12,090 nucleotides of DNA from Candidatus Eiseniibacteriota bacterium (GTDB taxonomy: Bacteria; Joyebacterota; Joyebacteria; Joyebacterales; Joyebacteraceae). The DNA lies in assembly GCA_030639555.1 (NCBI GenBank), contig DAOWCM010000035.1:1-12090 (forward strand), given 5' to 3'. Position 1 is the stretch's first letter. The number at the start of each line of letters is the position of its first letter. The notes beneath the pieces are model-generated. The model did not search any database, was not told where the DNA came from, and saw only the letters and a program-made list of their open reading frames with translations. This document shows positions 1 through 7,660 of the stretch, one piece after another. The translations under genes and the position numbers were made by a program.

Positions 1-588
1 ATCTCAGAGCTTAAGGGTAGCCTTCTCAGAAGAAGCCCGGCCGGCGTCGTTGTTGACGTTGGAGGTATCGGGTTCAGCATGCTCGTTCCTCTCTCGACGT
101 TCCGTGAACTGGGCGACGAGGGGTCGGACGTGCACCTCTTCACGTACCTCCACGTCAGAGAGGACGCCCTGGATCTCTTCGCCTTCATCACGGAGGCCGA
201 ACGCTCTATCTTCCGCGAGCTGATATCGGTCTCGGGCATCGGTCCGAAGCTCGGCCTCGCCGTGCTGTCGGGGCTGTCCCCCGAGGTCTTCCATAGGGCC
301 GTAGTCGAGGAGGACATGGGGCTTCTGACCAGCGTTTCCGGGATAGGGAAGAAGACCGCTCAGAGGATGATAGTCGACCTCAAGGAGAGGCTCTCGGGTC
401 TCGACGTCTCATCGATCGGCGGCGCCGGAAGCGGGAGAGAGGACACGGGCGACGCGGTTCGCGCGCTCGTATCGCTGGGCATGAACCGGAACAGCGCTCG
501 CGAGGCCGTGCTGCGCGTGCAGGGTGAGGCCGGTTGCGAGCTGCCGGTGGAGGAACTGATCAGGCGTGCGCTCAGGAGGGGAGCCTAA
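1..588 (+). CDS. ruvA: Holliday junction branch migration protein RuvA (5' end cut by window edge)
   Basis: RuvA is the DNA-binding subunit of the RuvAB complex; it recognises four-way Holliday junctions and loads RuvB rings for branch migration. The frame is open from base 1, and the visible protein begins ISELKGSLLRR, matching the usual RuvA start (M-I-x-x-L-x-G), so probably only the start codon is missing. There are 195 visible residues, close to the family length of about 200. Visible residues 1-65 form the OB-fold domain (VDVGGIGF, then YLHVREDALDLFAF). Two helix-hairpin-helix motifs follow: SVSGIGPKLGLAVLSGL near 76-92 and SVSGIGKKTAQRMIVDLK near 111-128. A flexible Gly/Ser linker (about 136-149) leads to the small C-terminal domain III (about 150-195), which contacts RuvB. 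The internal ATG at 79 would remove the OB-fold strands and is not the start. ruvB follows after 3 bases, so the two are co-transcribed; ruvC is often just upstream in other genomes but is outside this window. Confidence 0.96.
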   Translation: MSELKGSLLRRSPAGVVVDVGGIGFSMLVPLSTFRELGDEGSDVHLFTYLHVREDALDLFAFITEAERSIFRELISVSGIGPKLGLAVLSGLSPEVFHRAVVEEDMGLLTSVSGIGKKTAQRMIVDLKERLSGLDVSSIGGAGSGREDTGDAVRALVSLGMNRNSAREAVLRVQGEAGCELPVEELIRRALRRGA

Positions 589-591
589 CGG

Positions 592-1620
592 ATGAGCGAG
601 ACGACCGGGCGCGTGACCGCACCCGCCCCATCCAGCGACGACGTCAGGTTCGATACCAAGCTTCGGCCGGCAAACTTCAGCGAGTTCGTAGGCCAGGAGA
701 CCCTCCTGAAAAACCTCAGGGTCTTCATCCAGGCGGCGCGGAAGCGCGAGGAGCCGCTGGACCACTGTCTGTTCTACGGGCCGCCGGGCTTAGGCAAGAC
801 CACGCTGGCGTACATCATTGCTGCGGAGATGGGAACCGAGCTCGTCTCGACCTCGGGACCGGTCATCGAGCGCGCCTACGACCTGACGGGCATCCTGACG
901 AACCTCAAGCGCGGCGACGTCCTCTTCATAGACGAGATCCACCGGCTCCAGCACGTGGTCGAGGAGTATCTCTACCCCGCGATGGAGGAGTTCTCCGTTG
1001 ACATAGTTCTGGACAAGGGACCGTCCGCCAGAAGTGTCAAGCTCAACCTGGAGCACTTCACGCTCGTGGGCGCGACGACCAGGGCCGGGCTCCTGACGTC
1101 GCCGCTCAGGTCGCGCTTCGGCGTGGCGCAGCGGCTGAACTACTACAACCCGGAGGAGCTGGCGCGGATCGTCCTGAGATCGGCCGGTATCCTCGGTGTG
1201 CCCATCACGGATGACGGCGCCCTCGAACTCGCGCGACGGGCGAGGGGGACCCCCAGAATCGCAAACAGGCTCCTGCGTCGTGTGCGCGACTTCGCCGAGG
1301 TGGAGGGCGACGGGCGGGTCACCGCGGAGGTCGCTCACGAGTCGCTCCTGAAGCTCGAGGTGGACGAGCGCGGGCTCGACGATATGGACCGGCGCATCAT
1401 GGAGGCCGTCATCAGGCGCTTCAGCGGCGGGCCGGTCGGTGTGAAGAGCCTGGCCGTGGCGGTTGGTGAGGAAGCCGAGACCATCGAGGAGATCTACGAG
1501 CCGTTCCTGATCCAGGAGGGGCTTCTCAAGAGAACGTCGCGAGGGCGAGAGGCGACGCCCGCGGCGTACGAGTACTTCGATGATATCTCAAAGCCGGGGG
1601 AGCAGGAGAAGCTGCTGTAG
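592..1620 (+). CDS. ruvB: Holliday junction branch migration ATPase RuvB
   Basis: RuvB is the hexameric AAA+ motor that pumps DNA through RuvA-bound Holliday junctions during recombinational repair. The 342-residue protein has the normal family length. Walker A GPPGLGKT lies at residues 63-70, Walker B LFIDEIH at 111-117, sensor 1 GATTRAG at 160-166, the arginine-finger segment SPLRSRFG at 170-177, and sensor 2 GTPRIANRLLRR at 219-230. The C-terminal winged-helix DNA-binding domain (about 260-335) includes GGPVGVKSLAVAVGE and EPFLIQEGLLKRTSRGR, as in canonical RuvB. The ATG at 592 sits 3 bases after the ruvA stop and is preceded by a purine-rich AGGAGGGGAG at 574-583. The first 18 or so residues are a variable tail, which is normal. 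No catalytic residue appears to be missing. A large inverted repeat follows the gene. Confidence 0.98.
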   Translation: MSETTGRVTAPAPSSDDVRFDTKLRPANFSEFVGQETLLKNLRVFIQAARKREEPLDHCLFYGPPGLGKTTLAYIIAAEMGTELVSTSGPVIERAYDLTGILTNLKRGDVLFIDEIHRLQHVVEEYLYPAMEEFSVDIVLDKGPSARSVKLNLEHFTLVGATTRAGLLTSPLRSRFGVAQRLNYYNPEELARIVLRSAGILGVPITDDGALELARRARGTPRIANRLLRRVRDFAEVEGDGRVTAEVAHESLLKLEVDERGLDDMDRRIMEAVIRRFSGGPVGVKSLAVAVGEEAETIEEIYEPFLIQEGLLKRTSRGREATPAAYEYFDDISKPGEQEKLL

Positions 1621-1634
1621 AGGGTGACGGCGGC

Positions 1635-1694
1635 GCGGGCCACCTGCGGCCCTAGGGCTCCGACTGCTCGCAAACCGGGCCGCAGGTGGCCCGC
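1635..1694. repeat. Perfect 18-bp inverted repeat with 24-base loop between ruvB and queH
   Basis: The arm at 1635-1652 (GCGGGCCACCTGCGGCCC) is the exact reverse complement of 1677-1694, separated by 24 bases. The GC-rich 18-bp stem would be very stable in RNA or as a cruciform. It starts 15 bases after the ruvB stop. No T-run follows the second arm (the next bases are CCCACCGCAATCC), so it is not a classic intrinsic terminator. It could be a U-less terminator, an mRNA-stabilising 3' hairpin for ruvAB, or a copy of a dispersed palindromic repeat. A 10-base palindrome GCCCTAGGGC (1649-1658) overlaps the first arm and allows a competing fold. The repeat itself is certain; its function is not known. 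Confidence 0.9.
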
Positions 1695-1732
1695 CCCACC
1701 GCAATCCACGCCTCGCCAGCCGAGGACTTACC

Positions 1733-2260
1733 GTGAAGATCCTGCTACACATCTGCTGTGGGCCGTGCGCCCTCGTTCCCATGCGAGAGCTTCTCGCGGA
1801 GAGGCACGAGGTCGCCGGCGCCTTCGTCAATCCGAACATCCACCCGTACCGTGAGTTCGAGAGCAGACTCGAGGCGGCGCGGCTGGCGTGTGTGGCGCTG
1901 GGTGTTGCGATGGTCCGCGAGGACGGTTACGGGCTGACCGAGTTCCTGCGCGCCGTCGTCGGGCACGAGGACGAGCGGTGTCCCATCTGCCATGCGATGA
2001 GACTGGACCGCGTGGCGGAGCTGGCGAGCTCGCTCGGGTTCGACGCGTTCTCGACGTCGATGCTCGTATCGACGTACCAGGACCACGAGGGCATCCGTGA
2101 GGCGGGGGAGGCCGCGGCGGCGGCTCACGGAGTCGAGTTCGAGTACCGCGACTTCCGGCCGAGGGTGATGGAGGGTGTGAAGGTCTCGAAGGAGATGGGG
2201 CTCTACCGGCAGCAGTACTGCGGCTGCATCTACAGTGAGTGGGAGCGCTACGGGGAGTGA
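1733..2260 (+). CDS. queH: Epoxyqueuosine reductase QueH
   Basis: QueH (formerly DUF208) performs the last step of queuosine synthesis, reducing epoxyqueuosine to queuosine at tRNA position 34. It is the non-homologous alternative to the cobalamin-dependent QueG. The 175-residue protein is of typical short-QueH length. Family signatures are the N-terminal HICCGPC (C8, C9, C12), NPNIHPYREFESRLEA (33-48), RCPICHAMRL (C83 and C86), STSMLVSTYQDH in the middle, and YCGCIYSEW near the end (C163, C165). In this family cysteines of the CC and CxxC motifs ligate an iron-sulfur cluster; the exact ligands here are inferred. The GTG start at 1733 is chosen because it gives MKILLHICCGPC, the usual N-terminus, and because GAGGA (1722-1726) lies 6 bases upstream. 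The stop overlaps the queA start, so queH and queA are translationally coupled and belong to one pathway. Confidence 0.95.
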   Translation: MKILLHICCGPCALVPMRELLAERHEVAGAFVNPNIHPYREFESRLEAARLACVALGVAMVREDGYGLTEFLRAVVGHEDERCPICHAMRLDRVAELASSLGFDAFSTSMLVSTYQDHEGIREAGEAAAAAHGVEFEYRDFRPRVMEGVKVSKEMGLYRQQYCGCIYSEWERYGE

Positions 2261-3285
2261 AGACCTCCGATTTCGACTACGAGCTCCCGAGGGAGCTCAT
2301 CGCACAGTACCCGGCGGACAGGCGCGATGAGTCGCGCCTTCTGGTTGTCAGGCGGGACGGAGGCGCACTGGAGCACCGCCTGTTTCGCGACGTCGGGGAG
2401 TATCTCGAGCCGGGCGACGTGCTCGTTGTCAACGAGAGTGAGGTCATCCCGGCTCGTCTGCTGGGCCGCAGGAGCGGAGGCGGTCGGGCCGAGATGTTCC
2501 TTCTTCGCGGCCTCGGGGACCATCGCTGGGAGGTTCTCGTGCGCCCCGGCGCCAGGATCCGGGAGGGGGCGGAGCTGTCCTTCGGTGACGGGCAGCTGAC
2601 GGCGCGCGTCCTAGAGGTCCTTCCGGACGGGAAGCGCGTGGTCTCGCTCTGGGCTCCGGGAGATGTCGCGGCGACGGCCGAGAGGCTGGGGGCCGTTCCG
2701 CTGCCGCCCTACATCGACAGGGAGCCCGAGGCGGCGGACAGCCTGCGCTACCAGACGGTCTACGCCCGCGTTCCGGGGGCGGTGGCCGCGCCCACCGCCG
2801 GGCTTCACTTCACCGAGGAGCTTCTGGCCGAGCTCGGCGCTGCGGGTGTCGCAACGGCGCCGCTGACACTCCACGTCGGGATAGGGACGTTCCGTCCGGT
2901 CTCGGTCGAGGACCCGGCCGACCACCCGATGGAGAGCGAGCGCTTCGAGCTTCCCATGGATGCCGCGGACGCGATCAACGCGGCTCGTGACGGCGGCGGG
3001 AGAGTGGTCGCGGTCGGGACCACGTCCGTCCGGACGCTCGAGTCCGTGGCGGAGGAGGACGGACACGTAGAGGCCGGGTCCGGTTCCACGAACCTCTTCA
3101 TCCGGTCGCCCTACCGTTTCAAGTGCGTCGACGTACTTCTCACCAACTTCCACCTCCCGAGATCGACTCTCCTCATGCTCGTGTCCGCGTTCGCCGGGCG
3201 AGAGCGGGTCCTCGACGCCTACGCCGAGGCCGTGAGGGAGCGCTACCGGTTCTACAGCTACGGCGACGCGATGCTGCTGCTCTAG
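2257..3285 (+). CDS. queA: S-adenosylmethionine:tRNA ribosyltransferase-isomerase QueA
   Basis: QueA transfers and isomerises the ribosyl part of S-adenosylmethionine onto preQ1 in tRNA, forming epoxyqueuosine, the substrate of the QueH encoded just upstream. From the GTG at 2257 the protein is 342 residues, the usual length. It begins MKTSDFDYELPRELIAQYP, aligning with the canonical QueA N-terminus. Other signatures in order are VVNESEVIPARLLGRRSGG, PLPPYIDR, TVYARVPGAVAAPTAGLHFT, LTLHVGIGTFRPV, HPMESERFEL, VVAVGTTSVRTLES, and the C-terminal FKCVDVLLTNFHLPRSTLLM followed by LVSAFAGRE. An upstream ATG at 2239 in the same frame would add MGALRG but reaches 22 bases into queH. The GTG gives a 4-base GTGA overlap with the queH stop and fits the family, so it is preferred. 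GGGAG at 2241-2245 may serve as ribosome binding site, although translational coupling probably dominates. Confidence 0.97.
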   Translation: MKTSDFDYELPRELIAQYPADRRDESRLLVVRRDGGALEHRLFRDVGEYLEPGDVLVVNESEVIPARLLGRRSGGGRAEMFLLRGLGDHRWEVLVRPGARIREGAELSFGDGQLTARVLEVLPDGKRVVSLWAPGDVAATAERLGAVPLPPYIDREPEAADSLRYQTVYARVPGAVAAPTAGLHFTEELLAELGAAGVATAPLTLHVGIGTFRPVSVEDPADHPMESERFELPMDAADAINAARDGGGRVVAVGTTSVRTLESVAEEDGHVEAGSGSTNLFIRSPYRFKCVDVLLTNFHLPRSTLLMLVSAFAGRERVLDAYAEAVRERYRFYSYGDAMLLL

Positions 3286-3337
3286 CGGGGCAGGCGCGGC
3301 GCTCTTCCCCCATGCACGCGCGCTTCCGTCAATCCGC

Positions 3338-3366
3338 TTGACAGTCTCAGAGCCTGCGGATAGAGT
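3338..3366 (+). promoter_or_regulatory. Near-consensus sigma70 promoter for tgt
   Basis: The -35 box TTGACA (3338-3343) is a perfect consensus match. A 17-base spacer leads to TAGAGT (3361-3366), which keeps the important TA....T of the -10 box. Transcription would start near 3373, about 35 bases before the tgt start codon. The promoter lies in the 122-base gap after queA. It therefore suggests that tgt, and probably apgM and lnt behind it, can be transcribed independently of ruvAB-queH-queA. The prediction is from sequence only. Confidence 0.75.
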
Positions 3367-3371
3367 ACGCG

Positions 3372-3404
3372 AGCCTCCGTCGGGCGTACGGAGAGCCGGA
3401 GGTT
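3372..3404 (+). promoter_or_regulatory. tgt leader with ribosome binding site and possible alternative hairpins
   Basis: GGAGG at 3398-3402 is the ribosome binding site, 5 bases before the TTG start at 3408. In the same leader CCTCCG (3374-3379) can pair with CGGAGG (3397-3402), hiding the ribosome binding site. Overlapping CTCCGT (3375-3380) can pair instead with ACGGAG (3388-3393), which would leave it free. The two pairings exclude each other, as in simple translational switches. The complementarity is visible, but regulation is only inferred. No known preQ1 riboswitch motif was recognised. Confidence 0.4.
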
Positions 3405-3407
3405 GCC

Positions 3408-4562
<1,155 letters not shown>

Positions 4563-4580
4563 CAGACGGACGGAGGTGAG

Positions 4581-5792
4581 ATGCACAACAACATGGCCAA
4601 CCTGGTCGACGGTGTCGCGACGGGATCCGGTGGGAAGATAGTGCTACTGGTCGCGGACGGGGTCGGCGGTCTGCCGCATCCGGAGACCGGGCTCACCGAA
4701 CTCGAGACCGCGCGGACGCCCAACCTCGACGCCCTGGCGCGGGAATCCTCCTGCGGTCTGCACGTGCCGATCGCGCCTGGCATAACGCCCGGCAGCGGCC
4801 CGGCGCACATGGCGCTCTTCGGCTACGACCCGGTGCGTTACAAGATAGGTCGAGGTGTTCTCGAGGCGTTGGGGATCGGGTTCGACCTCAGGCCGGGCGA
4901 TGTGGCGATTCGTGTCAACTTCGCGACCGTGGACGAAGAGGGGCGTATCACCGACAGGCGCGCGGGGAGGATCCCGACGGAGAAGTGCGAGGAGCTGACG
5001 GCCCGGCTGGACCAGATCCGGCTACCGATGGTCGAGCTGTTCGTGCGGCCCGTGAAGGAGCACAGGGCGGTCATCGTGCTGAGGGGCACGGGCCTCGCCG
5101 GAGGGCTGAAGGACACCGACCCGCAGGCGACCGGCGTGCCGCCGCTCCCGATCGAGATCACGGACGGTCCGCAGGAGAAGACCGCGGATCTGCTGAACGC
5201 CTTCCTGGCCGCGGCGGGGGAGCTTCTCAAGGAGGAGCCCAAGGCCAACGCCATCACGATGCGGGGCATCGCGGCGCTCGAGGAGATACCGTCGGTGGGC
5301 GAGCGATTCAGGATCAGGGCAGCGGCTCTGGCCGGATACCCGATGTACCGCGGGGTCGCGGGGCTCGTCGGCATGGACGTTCTCCCGAAGGTGGAGACGG
5401 CGGACGAGGTGGAGGAGGCCCTGCGCGCGGCGTACCGGGACTACGATTTCGTTTTCGTTCACTTCAAGAAGACCGACTCGACCGGCGAGGACGGCTCGTT
5501 CGATGCGAAGGTCGCGGCCACCGAGGAGCTGGACGAGGTGGTGGCACGCGTTCGGGGCGTGGATCCGGACGTGTTGCTGGTGACAGGCGACCACTCGACA
5601 CCGTCGGCGATGGCGATGCACAGCTGGCATCCGGTGCCGGTGCTTGTGCGCGCCGCGAGCGCTCGCGTGGACGACGTCGCCACGTTCGGCGAGTCAGCAT
5701 GTCTGCGCGGGTCGCTGGGCACCGTCCGCGCGGTCGACCTGATGCCGCTCATGCTGGCGCACGCGGGACGGCTGGCGAAATTCGGGGCGTAG
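4581..5792 (+). CDS. apgM: 2,3-bisphosphoglycerate-independent phosphoglycerate mutase, archaeal type (ApgM)
   Basis: This enzyme interconverts 3- and 2-phosphoglycerate in glycolysis and gluconeogenesis. It belongs to the alkaline-phosphatase superfamily and forms a phosphoserine intermediate with two metal ions. The 403-residue length fits the archaeal-type family (COG3635) and not the ~510-residue GpmI. Visible sites are metal ligand D26 in LLVADGVGGLP, catalytic S72 in TPGSGPAHMALFGYDP (69-84), ARTPNLDALA (44-53), the metal-binding HFKKTDSTGEDG (294-305), TGDHSTP (335-341), and HSWHPVPVL (347-355). The insertion between the metal-site halves (about 100-260) carries GRIPTEKCEEL and YRGVAGLVGMDVL, as in this family. 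The ATG at 4581 follows a strong GGAGGTGA at 4572-4579, and M5 (ATG at 4593) is an alternative start. Some family members have been proposed to act as homoserine kinase analogues, but the mutase call is preferred from the complete active site. lnt begins 10 bases downstream. Confidence 0.93.
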   Translation: MHNNMANLVDGVATGSGGKIVLLVADGVGGLPHPETGLTELETARTPNLDALARESSCGLHVPIAPGITPGSGPAHMALFGYDPVRYKIGRGVLEALGIGFDLRPGDVAIRVNFATVDEEGRITDRRAGRIPTEKCEELTARLDQIRLPMVELFVRPVKEHRAVIVLRGTGLAGGLKDTDPQATGVPPLPIEITDGPQEKTADLLNAFLAAAGELLKEEPKANAITMRGIAALEEIPSVGERFRIRAAALAGYPMYRGVAGLVGMDVLPKVETADEVEEALRAAYRDYDFVFVHFKKTDSTGEDGSFDAKVAATEELDEVVARVRGVDPDVLLVTGDHSTPSAMAMHSWHPVPVLVRAASARVDDVATFGESACLRGSLGTVRAVDLMPLMLAHAGRLAKFGA

Positions 5793-5802
5793 AGGAACCA
5801 CT

Positions 5803-7389
5803 ATGTCAGCACACGACGACATCCCGCGCTCCAGAGAGCTGCTGCTCGTCATCGTGAGCGGGGCGTGCCTCGTCCTTGCGTTCCCGCCGATCAACCTCGT
5901 GCCTGCCGCGTTCGTCGCGCTCGTTCCGCTCTTCCACGTCATAAGGAACGTGAGAGGAGGCGGGTTTTGGAGCGGGTTCCGTCCGGGCTTCGTCGCCGGG
6001 ATCACGTTCTTCCTGCTGCTTCTATACTGGTTGGCGCTTCTCTCATCGGACCAGATGGACAACCCGGTCGTGATGAGTGGGCCGCTCTTCCTGCTGGTGC
6101 TTCTGCAGTCCTTCTACTGGGGGCTCTTCTCGGCCGTCGCGTCGTTCGTCGGGCACAGGACTCGAATTCCGTGGTTCGTGGTCCTGCCCGTGCTCTGGGT
6201 TGCCTTCGAGCAGCTGCGGTCGCTCGGCGTCATGGGCTTCACCTGGGGCGCGCTGGGCTACGCGGCCGTCGACGTGCCGAGGGCCATCCAGTTCGCGTCC
6301 GTCACGGGCGTCTTCGGAGTCTCGCTCTGGCTCGCGCTCTCGAACGCGCTCGTCCTTGAGATCTCGTCCGGGCGCAGGCGGCGGGGTGCGCTTGCGGGCG
6401 CTCTTGTCGTGGCGCTGCTGCTGCCGGTTCTGCACGGGACTCTCGTGCTGCGTGGGGCCGGGGGCGGACGGGACGGGGAAGGCGCGGGGAGGAGCATGCG
6501 GGTCGCGGTCATCCAGCCGAACATCTCAGCTGAGACCAAGTGGGACGCGCGCTACAAGAGCGAGAGCTTCGAGACGCTGGGCAGGCTGTCGCTCGAGGCC
6601 GCGGACCGGAAGCCGGACCTGATCGTCTGGCCGGAGACAGCTGCGCCCAGCTACCTGCTCTACGAGCCCGATGACCTGGCGCTCGTCGCGGCCGTCGCGC
6701 GGGAGGCGGACACCCCGATACTGACGGGCTGCCCAAACTTGGTCCCGGGGAGTGCGGAAGAGGGGACAGGCAGGCCACTGAACAGCGTTCTCCTGATAGA
6801 CACCGAGGGGATTCCGAGGGCCGCCTACAGCAAGATGAAGCTCGTTCCGTTCGGTGAGGCCATACCGTTCGAGACGGTCGTTCCGTTTCTCAAGGAGGTG
6901 GACTTCGGCGAAGCGGATTTCTGGCCCGGCAGCGAGCGCGTGGTCTTCGAACACCCCGATGGCGCCTTCTCAGTGCTCATCTGTTACGAGTCGATCTTCC
7001 CGCGTCTGGCGCGCCGGTTCGTCGCCGGCGGTGCGGAACTCCTGGTCAATGTCACCAACGACGTCTGGTACGGACGCTCGTCGATGCCGTTCCAGCACGC
7101 ATCCATGGCCGTCATGCGGGCCATCGAGAACAGACGCAGCCTGGCGCGGAGCGCCAACAGCGGGGTCTCGATGCTGATAGATCCGTACGGGCGCGTGATG
7201 GCGCGAATGGGGATCTTCGAAGAGGGCTTTCTGGTGGAGAGGCTTCCCGTCGTGAGTGAAAGGACCTTCTATACGACGTACGGAGACGTGTTCCCCTGGG
7301 GCGCGATGCTCGCGGGCGGGCTGATGCTGGTGTTGGGCCTGTCCGGGGCGGTCAGGAACCATGCACGGCCACGGGGACGGCGGGGCTGA
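5803..7389 (+). CDS. lnt: Apolipoprotein N-acyltransferase Lnt
   Basis: Lnt adds the third acyl chain to the N-terminal cysteine of lipoproteins at the periplasmic face of the inner membrane. It is normally required for Lol-dependent export to the outer membrane. The 528-residue protein has hydrophobic segments near 12-32, 62-82, 94-116, 123-141, 160-182 and 194-216. A periplasmic nitrilase-fold domain (about 232-475) follows, then a final membrane helix (about 498-516). The catalytic triad appears intact: E278 in VWPETAAP, K344 in YSKMKLVPFGE and C394 in LICYESIFP. VNVTNDVWYGRSSMPFQH and RAIENRRSLARSANSGVS are also family hallmarks. The ATG at 5803 is preceded by AGAGGA (5791-5796), which overlaps the apgM stop, so the two genes are probably co-translated. 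It is the last gene before the sigma54-controlled block. Confidence 0.96.
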   Translation: MSAHDDIPRSRELLLVIVSGACLVLAFPPINLVPAAFVALVPLFHVIRNVRGGGFWSGFRPGFVAGITFFLLLLYWLALLSSDQMDNPVVMSGPLFLLVLLQSFYWGLFSAVASFVGHRTRIPWFVVLPVLWVAFEQLRSLGVMGFTWGALGYAAVDVPRAIQFASVTGVFGVSLWLALSNALVLEISSGRRRRGALAGALVVALLLPVLHGTLVLRGAGGGRDGEGAGRSMRVAVIQPNISAETKWDARYKSESFETLGRLSLEAADRKPDLIVWPETAAPSYLLYEPDDLALVAAVAREADTPILTGCPNLVPGSAEEGTGRPLNSVLLIDTEGIPRAAYSKMKLVPFGEAIPFETVVPFLKEVDFGEADFWPGSERVVFEHPDGAFSVLICYESIFPRLARRFVAGGAELLVNVTNDVWYGRSSMPFQHASMAVMRAIENRRSLARSANSGVSMLIDPYGRVMARMGIFEEGFLVERLPVVSERTFYTTYGDVFPWGAMLAGGLMLVLGLSGAVRNHARPRGRRG

Positions 7390-7402
7390 ACGAACCCTCA
7401 CT

Positions 7403-7478
7403 AATTGCGCGGGAACCGGATGTCGGCACGGAGTCGAGCATTGACAAACGTGCCGGTCACGACGGGACTCGCGCAATT
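7403..7478. repeat. Nested inverted repeats downstream of lnt
   Basis: AATTGCGCG (7403-7411) is the exact reverse complement of CGCGCAATT (7470-7478), and the stem extends two further pairs with one G-U. Nested inside, CGGCACG (7424-7430) is the exact reverse complement of CGTGCCG (7449-7455), extendable by two G-U pairs. The RNA could thus fold into a two-stem structure of about 76 bases starting 14 bases after the lnt stop. No T-run follows, so it is not a classic intrinsic terminator. It may be a 3' structure of lnt mRNA, a small structured RNA or chance; no known RNA family was recognised. Confidence 0.5.
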
Positions 7479-7512
7479 CGCGAGGTGGGGGTGTGGTCGG
7501 GAGTCAGTCCCG
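7468..7512. promoter_or_regulatory. Two palindromes, candidate enhancer sites for a sigma54 activator
   Basis: CTCGCG-N5-CGCGAG (7468-7484) and CGGGA-N5-TCCCG (7498-7512) are perfect palindromes with 5-base centres. Their centres lie about 126 and 97 bases upstream of the predicted sigma54 transcription start. That is within the usual range for sites of NtrC/PilR-type enhancer-binding proteins. The centres are 29 bases apart, close to three helical turns. The half-sites differ from each other, so shared binding by one activator is uncertain, and the first palindrome overlaps one arm of the nested repeat at 7403-7478. Confidence 0.35.
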
Positions 7513-7575
7513 CCCCGGGGTTCCCGGCAACCGCTTGTGCCTGCTGGGGTTGGAGGCCTGCGTGCGTCCCGAGCA

Positions 7576-7591
7576 TGGCATGGAACTTGCA
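7576..7591 (+). promoter_or_regulatory. Sigma54 (RpoN) -24/-12 promoter upstream of the pilin-like genes
   Basis: TGGCATGGAACTTGCA matches the sigma54 consensus TGGCACG-N4-TTGCW at all but one fixed position (T for C). The invariant GG (7577-7578) and GC (7589-7590) are separated by exactly 10 bases, the required spacing. Transcription would start near 7602, giving a leader of about 59 bases before the ATG at 7661. Sigma54 promoters drive pilin genes in several bacteria through PilS/PilR, which fits the downstream genes. It is the only good promoter seen in the 271-base gap after lnt. Confidence 0.78.
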
Positions 7592-7660
7592 TTTGAGGGG
7601 GTCGAGCTTCCTGGGACAGGAGGCTCGCGGCAACTGCCTTGAGGGGTACAGGAGGCCTGA

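Noticed and set aside
1621..1732. Intrinsic terminator or tRNA-like gene after ruvB
   Set aside because: There is a strong stem but no T-run, and no cloverleaf or T-loop sequence could be found.
2239..2256. Upstream ATG as the queA start
   Set aside because: It adds residues (MGALRG) not expected at the QueA N-terminus and reaches 22 bases into queH; GTG at 2257 fits the family and gives a coupled GTGA overlap.
3286..3407. preQ1 riboswitch before tgt
   Set aside because: No class I or II preQ1 motif was visible, and the predicted leader of about 35 bases has only simple complementary segments.
7441..7446. TTGACA resembling a sigma70 -35 box after lnt
   Set aside because: No acceptable -10 hexamer occurs 16-18 bases downstream; the region there reads GGGACTCG.
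7390..7660. c-di-GMP (GEMM) riboswitch in the leader of the pilin-like genes
   Set aside because: The conserved GEMM core and tetraloop-receptor motifs are not visible, and the sigma54 start would leave only about 59 bases of leader.
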